Source of the DNA: Chrysomallon squamiferum
Taxonomy: Eukaryota > Mollusca > Gastropoda > Neomphalida > Peltospiridae
Assembly: GCA_012295275.1 (NCBI GenBank)
Contig: CM022677.1
Coordinates: 4,088,053-4,152,052, forward strand
Reading direction: 5' to 3'
Length of the DNA: 64,000 bases
The translations under genes and the position numbers were made by a program. Every line of letters begins with the position of its first letter. Positions within the stretch are counted from its first letter, which is position 1. This document shows positions 23,701-42,789 of this stretch, one piece after another. The notes beneath the pieces are model-generated. The model made no database searches. It saw only the letters and a list, made by a program, of their open reading frames with translations, and had not been told where the DNA came from.

Positions 23701-24582
23701 ATGTCATGCGTAATCTACATGTCTACAATAAACATTGATCTATGCAAACACATATACAGAAATTCAAATTAGAGACATTTTGATACTAAACTGATTATAT
23801 ATGAATATTATAATTATATAAACAGTATATAAATTATCATAATGTCATTGGTTTTTCTGTCTGGAATTTTTTGTGGAAGATTTTTTGTGTAGTACTAAAA
23901 TCACTTTTACTAATACTGTTGTTATTAACATTTATATATTTCAAATTTTTATCTTCTTTTTGTTTGTTTTGTTGTGTTTTGTAGTGATAGACATATCTAA
24001 TATATCTTTATTTTACTTTAATTTTTGCCCTGTAATGTCTTGATATCATTATTATTCTAATTTTTTAAATTTTATTGTCATTAGCATTTTTGTAACAAAA
24101 ATGATTTAATTTTACATCTTCTTATTTCACTTTATATAAAGCATTGATGTATTATTTTTATTTTTAAATCAAATTAACATAAGTTACCTAGCTTTTTAAT
24201 TTTACTTTTGTAGTTGCTTTATATCATTAGTATTTTTATAACATAAATAACATATTCTAATTTTATATTCTTTTCATTTTCCTTTATTTTTTCCCCTATA
24301 GTGCCTTAATACTATAAACTAATTTTATATATTTATTTTTTATTTTTTTATTAATTAATTTATTTATATATTTATTGTTTTATTTATTTTTTCTCTTACA
24401 GTGCCTTGATATCAGCGTTTGATAAAGCAAAGAAGAAGTACCAGAGCAAGCTGAAGAAACTTGACACTCAGTTACAGGGGATGACAGATCACTACGAGAG
24501 ACAGATAAAACTGCTCAAACTAAGAATTGAAGTGCTTGAGATAGACACTGTTAGGCCACCAACCAATGAGACTTCATTATAG
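19648..24582 (+). CDS. MCC: MCC (colorectal mutant cancer protein) homolog, C-terminal half
   Basis: Coiled-coil scaffold that in animals acts in Wnt/beta-catenin signalling, polarity and cytoskeleton, and binds PDZ proteins such as Scribble through its C terminus (known for the family). Exons: 19648-19909 (ENNALQEQIGRQEIEL coiled coil, donor gtaact), about 20216 (LKELQDKL), 20261-20304 (DLSSSPMSSQTSTPK), an NPNTGES piece inside an array, 20802-20884 (FPVAKIAELKKLKT), 21759-22010 (LAEHLGQYLQSCSNMQEI), 22935-23155 (RVQELVTALEKISKNSEIRH) and 24402-24582. The last join gives RAN-S-ALISAFDKAKKK and the protein ends PPTNETSL-stop, the vertebrate MCC tail with its class I PDZ ligand. The final two exons are intact. 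Earlier ones carry single-base frameshifts (about 19770, 20850 and 21865). The exon at 21759 joins segments that are far apart in vertebrate MCC. A working 5' half is not identified. Confidence 0.85.
20028..20260 (+). repeat. Tandem copies of an MCC acceptor plus exon start
   Basis: Four or five degenerate copies, 40-60 bp apart, of a unit made of a T-rich tract, a TTACAG acceptor and AAGAGTTACAGGATAAACTG. The last (acceptor ends 20215) best fits MCC coding sequence LKELQDKL. Confidence 0.8.
20312..20600 (+). repeat. 63-bp tandem array carrying an MCC exon start
   Basis: Four perfect units (starts 20312, 20375, 20438 and 20501) and a partial fifth at 20564. Each carries TTCATTTCTGTAAAG followed by sequence encoding QQVNPNTGES, which matches the INPSTGEL segment of vertebrate MCC. 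Confidence 0.95.
23110..23690 (+). repeat. Array of MCC exon 3' ends with splice donors
   Basis: The end of the exon (HQQSAEFVSDLKRAN) with its donor AACAG|gtaaac is repeated at about 23190, 23313, 23456 and 23632. Between copies are runs of a 17-bp unit, ACATAACAGGTAAACAT. Every 17-bp unit contains an AG|GTAAAC donor-like site. Confidence 0.95.
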
Positions 24583-25858
24583 CAGTTCTGGGATTTTAAA
24601 TTAACCAATCGCTATGATTGTAACAAAATTCTGAGAGTTCTGTTATCCAGTCACTGTGTCTGTAAGAAAGACTGGTAAAAAAGTTTGTTATTTACCAATC
24701 ATGTAACTATAGTGATCTAAGAGTTAAGAATAGCCAGTCATGTTGTCTGTAACAAAACACTGGCCACTTATCTGTAATAAACCAATCATCATGAATGTAA
24801 CAAATGACCTGCCAAAAGTATTTGGAATTAATCAATCAGTGTTGTTCTTGAAAAATTCAGGCAAGATAAATATTGGTACATTATTCAATACCTTGGACCA
24901 TTCAAACAAATGTGCAAATGAAACATTATTGTGAAAGAACTTTGTGTTTATTTTGACAAACGTCTGTGACCAAAATGAACAAAAGAGACATTACAGAAAA
25001 CACTTCATTTAAATTACTGTTGATGATCTAAAGAAAATGTTTGTGTGAATCAGTGTCAAAGGATCACCGGTTACATCTGAAGAATCAATACAACACAGTG
25101 GTGCAACATACTAGCCAGTGAAATCTTATTACAGGAAACCGTCTCAGAAATAATGAATTGTTCATCTTACCAGATTTTTGTACATATTTGTTAATGTTTT
25201 AGTGGATTTAAATTTTAAACTCAGCACTTGAATCAAACAGTGAAATCTGTGCACAGAAAAATCACTTTAATTATAAATGAAATCCTGAGAGGTGATTGGA
25301 TCGTCAGCTGACCAATGAAAATAGGAATGGCTTTAATAATTAACCAATGAAATTATTTAATTATTAGAGCTTCTGGCCAGTCAAACAGTAGAATAGATCT
25401 GAGCTTTAACCAATGAAAAGTCCTGTTTTATAACATGACATCAGACAAAGAAAAATATCACATAAAAATTAAAATGCCAGTTTTATATCACATTTGATAT
25501 TTATATATTATCTATAAAAATATATATGACAACTATTTTTAAACCAATGAAAATGATTTTCTCAGACATATTAGCCAATCAAAAGTAGCTTACTATCTGT
25601 ATGATCATTGATAACAGATGTATCTATTTTATCTTTTTTAAACTATTGACTTTGTAATTCACTCTTAGTGAACATGAAAAAAAGTCTCACTGTAATTTAA
25701 TATTTACACCATCCTATATTATATTTTGTATAAAGACTATTTTAATGAACACTAATGAAATTTCATGCTTCTATAAGACCAGTAAGATTGATTGCAATAG
25801 GAATATTGCATTATTTTCCTCTTAGCATGTAAAAATAAATAAATAATTAAATTAATAA
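24583..25858 (+). other. MCC 3' UTR and flank, with recurrent CCAAT-like words
   Basis: No second gene. About a dozen words of the type ACCAATGAAA, ACCAATCAT or GCCAGTCA are scattered from 24602 to 25580, well above what AT-rich DNA should give by eye. AATAAA-type signals are present (for example near 24776), but the true poly(A) site cannot be chosen. Confidence 0.5.
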
Positions 25859-25859
25859 C

Positions 25860-26690
25860 TAAGTAAGTAATAACGTCAGAAACAACACCGTTATGACGAC
25901 AACAACGGCGATATTAATAAAAACTAATAATACATTTTAATGGGATGCGGACACTAAGCAGTTAAGAACAATCCCTTTACGACGGCAACGACGGCGACAT
26001 TAATAAATATAATAATAAAATATTTTACTACAGGATCGCATGGCAAGAAAGTAAGAATAACAGCGAATAAAAAGCGTAAAACAATAATGAAAACTACACC
26101 GAGAACGTTAAGAACAACGCCATTACGACGGCAAATAGTAACAATATATTCCAGTATAGGATGGTAAGAATAACAGATTTTAAAACGCGTAAAATAATAA
26201 TGACAAGTATACCAAAACGTTCAGAACAACGCTGGTACGACGGCAATGACGGCGACATTAATAGAAATTACAATAATATATTTTAATAGGTGATGTGCCC
26301 GCTCAGAAAGTATGAGGAGTAATTAGTGAAAAGCGCTAAAGACTAATGAGAACTAATCCAATAAAACTAGGAACAACGCCGTTACGACGGCAACGACGGT
26401 GTCATTAATAGAAATAGTACTACTTTTTAACATGGGATGTGGACACTAAGAAAGTAGTTAAGTGAAAGTAAAAGAATGAGGAGATGTAAACGGAGAACGT
26501 TGAGAATGATGGCAGTGACTGTGACATTGACAGAAATAAAATATTTTAAAATAGAATGGGTGTGGTCAGAAAATAACAGCGAGTAAGAAACGAAAAGGAA
26601 TAATGAGGAGAACACCAGTAACGTTAGATGCAACGACGGCAACGACGGCGACAGTAATAGAAATTACAATAATATATTTTAATATGTGAT
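25860..26690 (+). repeat. Degenerate CpG-rich satellite
   Basis: Six or seven diverged units of about 130-170 bp. Each has a core like AACAACGCCGTTACGACGGC followed by AACGACGGCGACATTAATAG, an ATAATATATTTTAAT stretch and a CACTAAGAAAGTAAGAATAA-like end. CpG density is far above the surroundings. Confidence 0.85.
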
Positions 26691-26898
26691 AAGCCCGCTC
26701 AGAAACTAACTTGAACGTACTCAGTAAACAGAGGAAACATGACCCCTAACACCCGGCTTTTAAAACACGTGTCTGTAGATCTTCCGTATACTGTTTCATA
26801 TTTAGTCATGTTTTCAAAACACCGTTATTTTACATACATATACATACATATTTTTTTATTTGCACTTTTTGTTCGTGCGGTTGTTTATCGTGCGGTTG

Positions 26899-26985
<87 letters not shown>
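26899..26985 (+). repeat. (GT)n(GA)n compound microsatellite
   Basis: About 29 bp of GT joined directly to about 57 bp of GA. Confidence 0.97.
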
Positions 26986-35309
<8,324 letters not shown>

Positions 35310-35310
<1 letters not shown>

Positions 35311-35441
35311 GCTCAGTCTTTTTTGTGTAATTACAAACACATTAAACAGAGTTATTTCCCTTAGACCATTAATGCTTATGCAATGTCATCTATTAATAGT
35401 CTAAGGGAAATAACTCTATTTATCAAGTTTGTAAAAAAAAA

Positions 35442-35489
<48 letters not shown>

Positions 35490-37215
35490 GAATACCATTT
35501 TTGTTGATTAGTGTTCATTCTAGCGCTTTGATTGTTTGTTTTTGTAAAATCGAACAAAATGTATATATAAAAAATAATAATTAAATCAGATTATCTTTTG
35601 CTAGTTGACAACAAATAACGAAGATATTGATCAGTATATAAATAATAAAACTAAAAACAGACAAAGACTAGTCTTTATTTATTTTTGTTTTCAAATATTT
35701 GAATGTGCCTTAACATTTTTAATGTTAACAAATTGAAAAATTTCAGCATGATTTTCCATTTTGATTATTGTTTTTAGATAAGATGCAATGGGTTTGATTT
35801 TGTATATGTCTGGATTTAAAACAGTTAAGAACAAATAATGTTTTTGTAAAAAATAATATTTGTACTGTCACTCATTTATGTAACATGTCCTGGTTGTATT
35901 TTATTATTTTATATCTTTTATTATTTATTTATGAATTTATTTATTTATTTATTTAATTTCATTTTTTCCCCTAGCTTTTTAATTAAATTAATTCAATACA
36001 GATTATAAAATACTTGGAAGACATTTCCATTTGCACATATTTGAAATAATTTTTTGAATTTTTCCAACATGTGAAAGGCTAATTATAAACTACTGAGAAA
36101 AATTACATTTATGTACATTTTTTCTCTTCTTTGATTTTTATCATTTTTAAATTATGATTTTCTATTTTTAAAGATTCCTTATTGAAATAATTCAATTATT
36201 CTTTCTAAAGTGGGAAAGTTGCTAGAAATGTCTAAACAGAAATATCTGAATATTTAAGTTTTACTATCTAGCCAGGTTTTTAAGTAATTTCAACTTGAAG
36301 ATGATCATGTTTCTTCTAATTAAAAATAACAAAGTCATGGTTAAAGCAAATAAAATTTTAATTTAGTTAACAGTTTACATTAGAAATAAATTATTATAAT
36401 ATTTTTTATTTTTTTATTACTTTTTTGGGATAGTTATATAATATATTCTTTTTACCCCTAATTACATAATTTAAATATATTTACACAATTATTACCCCCT
36501 GAATTAAAGATTGTTTTCCCAACTTTTTTGTATAAAAAATTGTAATTACCCCTAATGACATAATTTTCAATTATATATATACATTTATTACCCCCACCAA
36601 ACCCCTGATTTTACCCTGATTTAAATAACATAAAGAAAAAATGTTGTTTTATTGTGTTTTAATAAAAACTTCAAATACCTCTAATTACATAGTTTTAAAT
36701 ATATTTAGACTGATTAACCCCAACAAACCTTTGATTTACCCCGATTTAAATAATATAAAAATTAGATTAAAAAAGTTAACACTATGCACTATCACACTGA
36801 TTTTAGCTTATTTACAAAGATGACATTCCATAGCAATGATGAATCTCCATTCCTCTTTCAGTGAGAAAAGATTAGAATAACCAAGCACACATCAATGATA
36901 AAAACAGTGCAAGCTGCTATGAAGTACAATGTGTACACACTGGATGTTCTCATCACATTGACAATGCAGTCTCTTGGAGATCACTGAATTTTCACAATTC
37001 AAATTACATTTCAGACAGATTTTCTCTTGAAAGACTGATGTAATAGTTTTCTGGTGAATCTTTTCTGAAAATGCAGTGCTGGCTGAGGCAGCTTAAATCT
37101 GTTGTCTAGAATCCTACAACTAAAATATAATATTAATTAATAAACTAAACATAAAATAAAGTGAAAGACGCTCTAACTGCATTTCATTGTCTTATCAAGA
37201 AGAATTTTAGTCCAA
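35310..37215 (-). repeat. Dispersed large repeat, copy 2 (inverted relative to copy 1)
   Basis: Reverse complement of 13780-15190. It carries the 15.1-kb block (35450-35780), the AT-rich subrepeats (36430-36760) and a shortened Ser-rich terminal exon with its 3' flank (36790-37125). The part from 36235 onward, extended to about 37980, also matches 61985-64000 in direct orientation (CTATCTAGCCAGGTTTTTAA; ATCATCAAAGAAGACAAACA; TTGTTGATATTTTCTAGCTA). Confidence 0.8.
35331..35434. repeat. Imperfect hairpin, 43-bp arms, 18-bp loop
   Basis: Left arm 35331-35373 and right arm 35392-35434 are near-perfect reverse complements around the core AGAGTTATTTCCCTTAGACC. The single-arm core also occurs at about 15160 and, diverged, at about 59352. 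Each time it follows CAGTCTTTTTTG by a few dozen bases. This fits the end of a small MITE-like element (inference). Confidence 0.75.
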
Positions 37216-38838
37216 ATTTTTATTTTTTCCATGCAATTTAAAATTTAAATAATTTATTAAAGGTTTTTATATTCTTAATTTCAATTAGATTAATATTGTA
37301 AATTTCTTTCACCTGTATTAAATCTATCTTTTTTCTGAGATTAGGGAGAGATATTAAAAATAGCAAATTACAAATTTATACAACTGTTCTGTTCACTGCT
37401 CTATTAGACTGGCAAGTAAATTATTACAAAGTTTGTTCTTGCATAAACCATTATTACATTGATTCTGTACAAGCTAAACTTAACATATCAAGCAAATAGG
37501 TTTGCTTTATAAAACATTTATATAAAATTATCAGTATATAAAAATAAAATCATCAAAGAAGACAAACAGTGTAAATATTTAAATTTAATTAATTGTTAAT
37601 GTAATCTGAAAAAATCCTGACAATTTTCTTATAATTTCTCAGAAGAAAAAAGATAAATGCAGTTGAACTCATTTGACTTAAGCATAAATACAAAATGAAT
37701 TAGTACATTTAATTGGCTATATTGTTATTTCTAAAACTGATTAATAAACCCTGATATAATTAATAAGTAAAACTATTTTGAGAACAATGTAAAGTTAATG
37801 AAGAAATAAAATGTGAGAAGACAAAACAAAATATGTTACTGATCAGTGAAAACATAATGTGTATTATATACTATATCCTTTTACAATCCTTCTTGGGGCT
37901 TTTGTTTTTTGTTTTAAAGAAAAACAAAATTGTTGATATTTTCTAGCTATATATTATTATTTATAGTCCAGATAAGATGGAAACACATGAGTGAGAGCTA
38001 CTAAAAATAAAAAAGTAAAGTGATGCAATCCATACAATGAGAAAAACTGCTGACAGAAGCTTGGAATTTCCTAAACAAACAGTTCTACAGATTTCCTAAA
38101 ATCACTCATCTAGATCCATTACTAAAATACACCATTAACATAAATGAAATAACAATAAATCATTTCTTGATCATATTTCAGGCTCTGAATAAAACGAAGT
38201 TGAACTTAAAAATACTGAAACATAAATAAATCCTAGTGAAAACATTAAATTATCTCTCAAAATGCACTTTTATATATTACATGCAAATAGTAATAAATAC
38301 AAAATAAAAGATTATACTTTAGCTATTAAAGTGCAGATCACTTAATAACTTAAAACAATATTATTTGCTTCACTATTATTTTGAGTAGATTAATCACCAT
38401 CAAACAACACATACAACTAATCTTCATGACCTGAACAACAACAACAACAACAACAACAAAAATTAAAAATTATTTTAAAAAATGAGTCACGTCCATCAGT
38501 TTCAAATTTGTTTACATTCTGTATCAGTGAAATATTTTTACTATCACAAAGCAAGACTTGAAAAATTAAGATTCAGTATATCTTTAATGAACCTGTAATA
38601 TTAATTTTCATGCTTTATTATTATTAAAAATTAGTATAAAAAATATTAATTTCAAAACCACTCAAAGTAAGAGAAATGTGCTTAGACTTCTCTTCAAAGT
38701 ACACTTTATTATATATTTTTTTCTTTTAACAAGCAGCGTGTTAAAATTGATGCATCTTACATGAATATCATATTCAAATGTCATTTCTGCATTAAAATTA
38801 TTAAAAAAAAAAGAGAAAAGAGAAAAAGAAGGTTATAC
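37216..38838. other. Repeat flank and AT-rich DNA 3' of the kinase exons
   Basis: 37216-37980 belongs to the repeat shared with 63000-64000. From 37980 to 38838 I see no exon. The downstream kinase exons expected after WSYG are not visible. Confidence 0.5.
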
Positions 38839-40202
38839 CATAACTCCAGACATCAGTTTTGTGTGTGAATATTCTGTCCAGAGCTAACCACTTGATTGGC
38901 ATCTGAAACAGTGAAAAAAAAAAAAATCTAGTTTTTCATACATTTTCCAGTTTATAGCATAATATCTGAAATTTAATCTTTCTAAAATTTCAGCATATCA
39001 ATGTTCCCAGTTAATAAAAAAAAATGAATTAAGACTATTCCAAGTTTCAGTTTGTAAGTTACCTATTAATAAGAAAATTGAATTTCAACTATTCAGATTT
39101 TCAGTTTGTAAGTTCCCTATTAATAAGAAAACAGAATTTAAACTTCAATATTTAAAATCTGAATTTGAACCAATTAAGAAATGTGAATTACTACTGTTCC
39201 TCTCACTTTTCTGCCAGCAGCTTAGTACTCTTCATCAATGTAATCAAGAAGCTTACCTAATCCAAAATCTGTAATCTTCACCTGATTCGGGGTTTGTACT
39301 GTACAAAGATAAAAAAAGTACATTTCTTGCAGCTAGATATCAATGGACAATACCCCTTTCCTCTAAATAAATCATTCCCTGAAAACAACACAGTTTATAT
39401 GTGTTGTGTATGTGTTGTGTATGTGTTGTGTATGTGTGTGATTAAGCATGTGTTTGTATGTCTCTCTGTGTTTTGTGTATAAATATGTTGTGTGTATCTG
39501 TGTTGTGTGTGTGTTGCATATTGTGTTTGTGTGTATTTGTGTGCATCTATATGTTGTGTGTGTATCTGTGTGTTGTATGTGTGTGTCTGTGTTTTTTATG
39601 TGTGTATCTGAGTGTTGTGTATTGTGTTTGTGTATTTGTGTCTGTCTGTGTGCATCTATATGTTGTGTGTGTATCTGTGTTGTATGTGTTTATCTGAGTT
39701 GTGTATTGTGTTTTTGTGTATTTGTGTGTCTCTGTGCATCTATATGTTGTGTGTGTATCTGTGTGTTGTGCTGTGTGTATGTGTGTGTGTCTTGTGTATA
39801 TGTGTGTGTGTCTGTATGTATCTGTGTGTTTTGTGTGTGTATGTGTGTGTGTATGTGTGTGAATGCTCTGTGTGTATGTGTGTGTGTTTTGTGTGTGTAT
39901 GGGTGTGTATATTTGACAACACTCACACTGGCTATCTGAGTACATCAGTTGAGGAGGACTTTAGATCCAATGAGGTCTTTGTTTTTTCTCACGAGAACAC
40001 AGCCAAGTGACATCAGCTGAGTGATCAACATCATCTGTGCCGTCATGCACACTGCAAGGATTCTGACACAGCAAGGATGCTTCACTGACACCATCACCCA
40101 TGCCTCCTCTAACAGCTCCTTGATCTGGTTAGGAGTCCCCTCCTTTAACACTTTAATAGCTACTGGAATCTTGACATTTTCTCCTTCTGGTATCCAGTAT
40201 CC
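38839..40202 (-). pseudogene. EGFR: EGFR-family receptor tyrosine kinase domain, inactivated
   Basis: Three exons. 40202-39927 (92 codons, phase 0, donor gtgagt) reads GYWIPEGENVKIPVAIKVLK through ITQLM and LGCVL, then LLN-stop-CTQIAS; EGFR has LLNWCVQIAK, so Trp became TGA. 39378-39257 reads GMIYLEERGIVH, stop, YLAARNVL; the catalytic HRDLAARN has become H-stop-Y (CGA to TGA, GAT to TAT). A 16-bp insertion then shifts the frame before VQTPNQVKITDFGL, so the DFG motif survives in another frame. 38902-38839 reads MPIKWLALDRIFTHKTDVWS and ends YG with donor gtataa. Exon ends match vertebrate EGFR (VYK|G, QIAK|G, GGK|VPIKW, WSYG|V), so this is an unprocessed duplicate. The glycine loop exon and everything after subdomain IX are absent. 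Two residues are deleted in the hinge area (GCVL-VRKNK). Confidence 0.85.
39390..39910 (+). repeat. GT-rich degenerate repeat in kinase intron
   Basis: About 500 bp of imperfect TGTGTTGTGTGTGTATCTGT-type repeats, with loose higher-order units of about 90 bp containing TGTGCATCTATATGTTG (39540, 39650 and 39736). Confidence 0.9.
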
Positions 40203-40279
40203 CTGGTTAATAGTAACAATAGTAATAACAACAACAACAATAATAAAACAGTAATGATAATAATAATAATGACAGTACA

Positions 40280-41385
40280 TTCACCAGTGTGTCCAGTTCA
40301 CCACTGATTTAACACTAACAGCAAACACACTGCAGCACTGAGTCAATGAGAAGTTGTAAATGAGTTGAATTGTGACCACCACCCTGTACTCACAAATTAC
40401 TATAACTAGAAAACCTTCTCCACCAACTCAGTATTTACATCCAAATGAAATTTCACCAAAGCAGATTGGGAAGGATTCTACAAAGAATGGAACAAATATT
40501 AGAATAAAACAACCCAAAACTAATGACTCACATTGCACTTCACTTACAACATGATAGACTCAGCTGTCACTGAACACAAAACTAAAACCAAAAACTGCAC
40601 TAACAAAATATCCACTGAGTGGTGAACTGAGCTTATTGGAAATAAATAAATACAGAAGACAATACAAAAAAATCAAAACAAAATCTAAACAAAAATCAAA
40701 CTACACTTGAAAAATACAAAACAATCAAAAACATTAGTAATAATACTTGGTCTTTTTAATGCAACTTGGTAAACAGACTGGAAACTTGCATAAACCTTAC
40801 AAATACCATTCACTACCAATCAATTGCAGACCAGTTACACTAACATCACACATGTAAAACCCTTGACACACTGGTAAAACACACATCTGAACAAACACTT
40901 AAACAATAACAATTTAACAAGTAAATAACAAAACACTACAACAGTTTACTAAATTCCATTCAGTAAATAAAAAATTAAAAAAGTAATTACAGTAGTCATA
41001 GATTTCTAAACAACCAAATACAAACATACTAAACAACTTGAATGACTGCCTTTAAACTGAGAGATCAAGATTTCACTTAGACAGCATGCCTCCTCTCTAA
41101 TAAAGTAAAATAAAAAAGAAAGGTAACAGGAAAATAACACTAGAAATAGATAACCATTTAATAACTAAGAAAAACATTCAAATTTCACATTCAACAGCCA
41201 ACTTCGGATGCCATATAGAGAAAATAATCACATCTTGTAAAAACTTTTACCAAGCATCAAACTGCCTGACAGTCTCGTGTTAGAATAAAACATACAACCA
41301 TTAAAATACAGACAAAAACTACACACACTAAAATACTGTGTTAAAATCCACTCTCAGTAATAAACATCTCATGATCAACCCTTTA
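40280..41385 (+). mobile_element. Non-LTR retrotransposon fossil B (APE endonuclease end, linker, RT remnants)
   Basis: In order on the plus strand: CDHHPVLTNYYN at about 40371, matching the DHxP end of the APE endonuclease; ADWEGFYKEWNKY-type sequence across two frames (about 40460-40510); STEWWTELIGNKYRRQYKKI at about 40610, the usual endonuclease-RT linker; CRPVTLTSHM at about 40826, the RPVTLTS motif that opens the reverse transcriptase; ITLEIDNHLITKKN at about 41135 and FNSQLRMP at about 41190, the segment after the RT core. RPVTLTS and the final landmark are only about 330 bp apart, less than half the usual spacing, so the catalytic core is largely missing. Stops are frequent. Jockey/CR1/I-like by these motifs; clade not resolved. 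It lies antisense to, and upstream of, the kinase exons. Confidence 0.7.
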
Positions 41386-41912
41386 AAACTCACCTTTCAC
41401 TACAGTCTAGTTTTAAAACTCACCTTTCACTACAGTCTAGTTTTAAAACTCACCTTTCACTACAATCTAGTTTTAAAACTCACCTTTCACTACAGTCTAG
41501 TTTTAAAACTCACCTTTCACTACAGTCTAGTTTTAAAACTCACCTTTCACTACAATCTAGTTTTAAAACTCACCTTTCACTACAATCTAGTTTTAAAACT
41601 CACCTTTCACTACTATATAGTTTTAAAACTCACCTTTCACTACAATCTAGTTTTAAAACTCACCTTTCACTACAATCTAGTTTTAAAACTCACCTTTCAC
41701 TACAATCTAGTTTTAAAACACACCTTTCACTACAATCTAGTTTTAAAACTCACCTTTCACTACAATTTAGTTTTAAAACTCACCTTTCACTGCTATCTAG
41801 TTTTAAAACTCACCTTTCACTACAGTCTAGTTTTAAAACTCACCTTTCACTACAATCTAGTTTTAAAACTCACCTTTCACTACAATCTAGTTTTTAAACA
41901 CACCTTTCACTA
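41386..41912 (+). repeat. 30-bp tandem array B
   Basis: About 17-18 units, the reverse complement of the unit in array A (CTCACCTTTCACTACAATCT plus AGTTTTAAAA). Variants (CAGTCTAG, CAATCTAG, CTATATAG) are interspersed. The array encodes a meaningless open frame of about 190 codons. Confidence 0.97.
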
Positions 41913-41920
41913 AATTGACT

Positions 41921-41968
<48 letters not shown>

Positions 41969-42060
41969 TATTATTATTATTAGTAGTAGTAGTAGTGGTA
42001 GTAGTAGTAGTATTATCTATATTTGTGCATTCTTAATATATTTCATATATTTAAAATGGT
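41913..42060. other. (AAT)n / (AGT)n tract and AT-rich DNA
   Basis: AAT units at 41929-41960 followed by TTA and AGT units to about 42010. Confidence 0.8.
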
Positions 42061-42074
42061 CTTTATTAAAAACT

Positions 42075-42600
42075 TAATATTTCTTTAACAAATACTATTA
42101 ACAAATACTAACCATTAATCAAATACTAACATTTAACAAATACTAACTATTAACAAATACTAACCATTAACCAAATATTAACATTTAACAAATACTATTA
42201 ACAAATACTAACCATTAACCAAATACTAACATTTAATCAAATACTAACATTTAACAAATACTAACCATTAACAAATACTAACCATTAACAAATACTAACA
42301 TTAACCAAATACTAACATTTAACAAATACTAACATTTAACAAAATACTAACATTTAACAAAATACTAACATTTAACAAAATACTAACATTTAACAAATAC
42401 TAACCATTAACCAAATACTAACATTTAACAAATACTAACATTTAACAAATACTAACATTTAACAAATACTAACATTTAACAAATACTAACATTTAACAAA
42501 TACTAACATTTAACAAAATACTAACAATTAACAAATACTAACTATTAACAAATACTAACCATTAACAAATACTAACATTTAACAAATACTAACTCTCACT
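42075..42600 (+). repeat. 17-18-bp tandem array
   Basis: About 30 units of AACAAATACTAACATTT with variants ending CCATTA or CTATTA and an extra A in some. It is followed by a short CpG-containing stretch (42600-42660) that I could not identify. Confidence 0.95.
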
Positions 42601-42789
42601 AACATCCCCTACGTGTACTGAACCTCACCGTGGTGTAGGGTGGCAACATTTCCAAAGGGAATGGCTAATTAGTACATTAATATAATAACATTTAATTGGT
42701 TAGATAGATAGACAGATAGATTGATTATGATAAATAGATATACCTACATAGATAGTTACTGAAGATAGATGAACAGATGGATACATAGG

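Noticed and set aside
39448-40010. Long open frames rich in Cys/Val (plus) or Thr/His (minus)
   Set aside because: They are translations of the GT-rich repeat in the kinase intron, with low complexity and no splice or start context.
41338-41913. 191-codon open frame with repeating LVLKLTFHYN units, and its counterpart at 17404-17724 minus
   Set aside because: Translation of the 30-bp array (30 is a multiple of three, so the frame never meets a stop). The two are in inverted copies and no gene context supports them.
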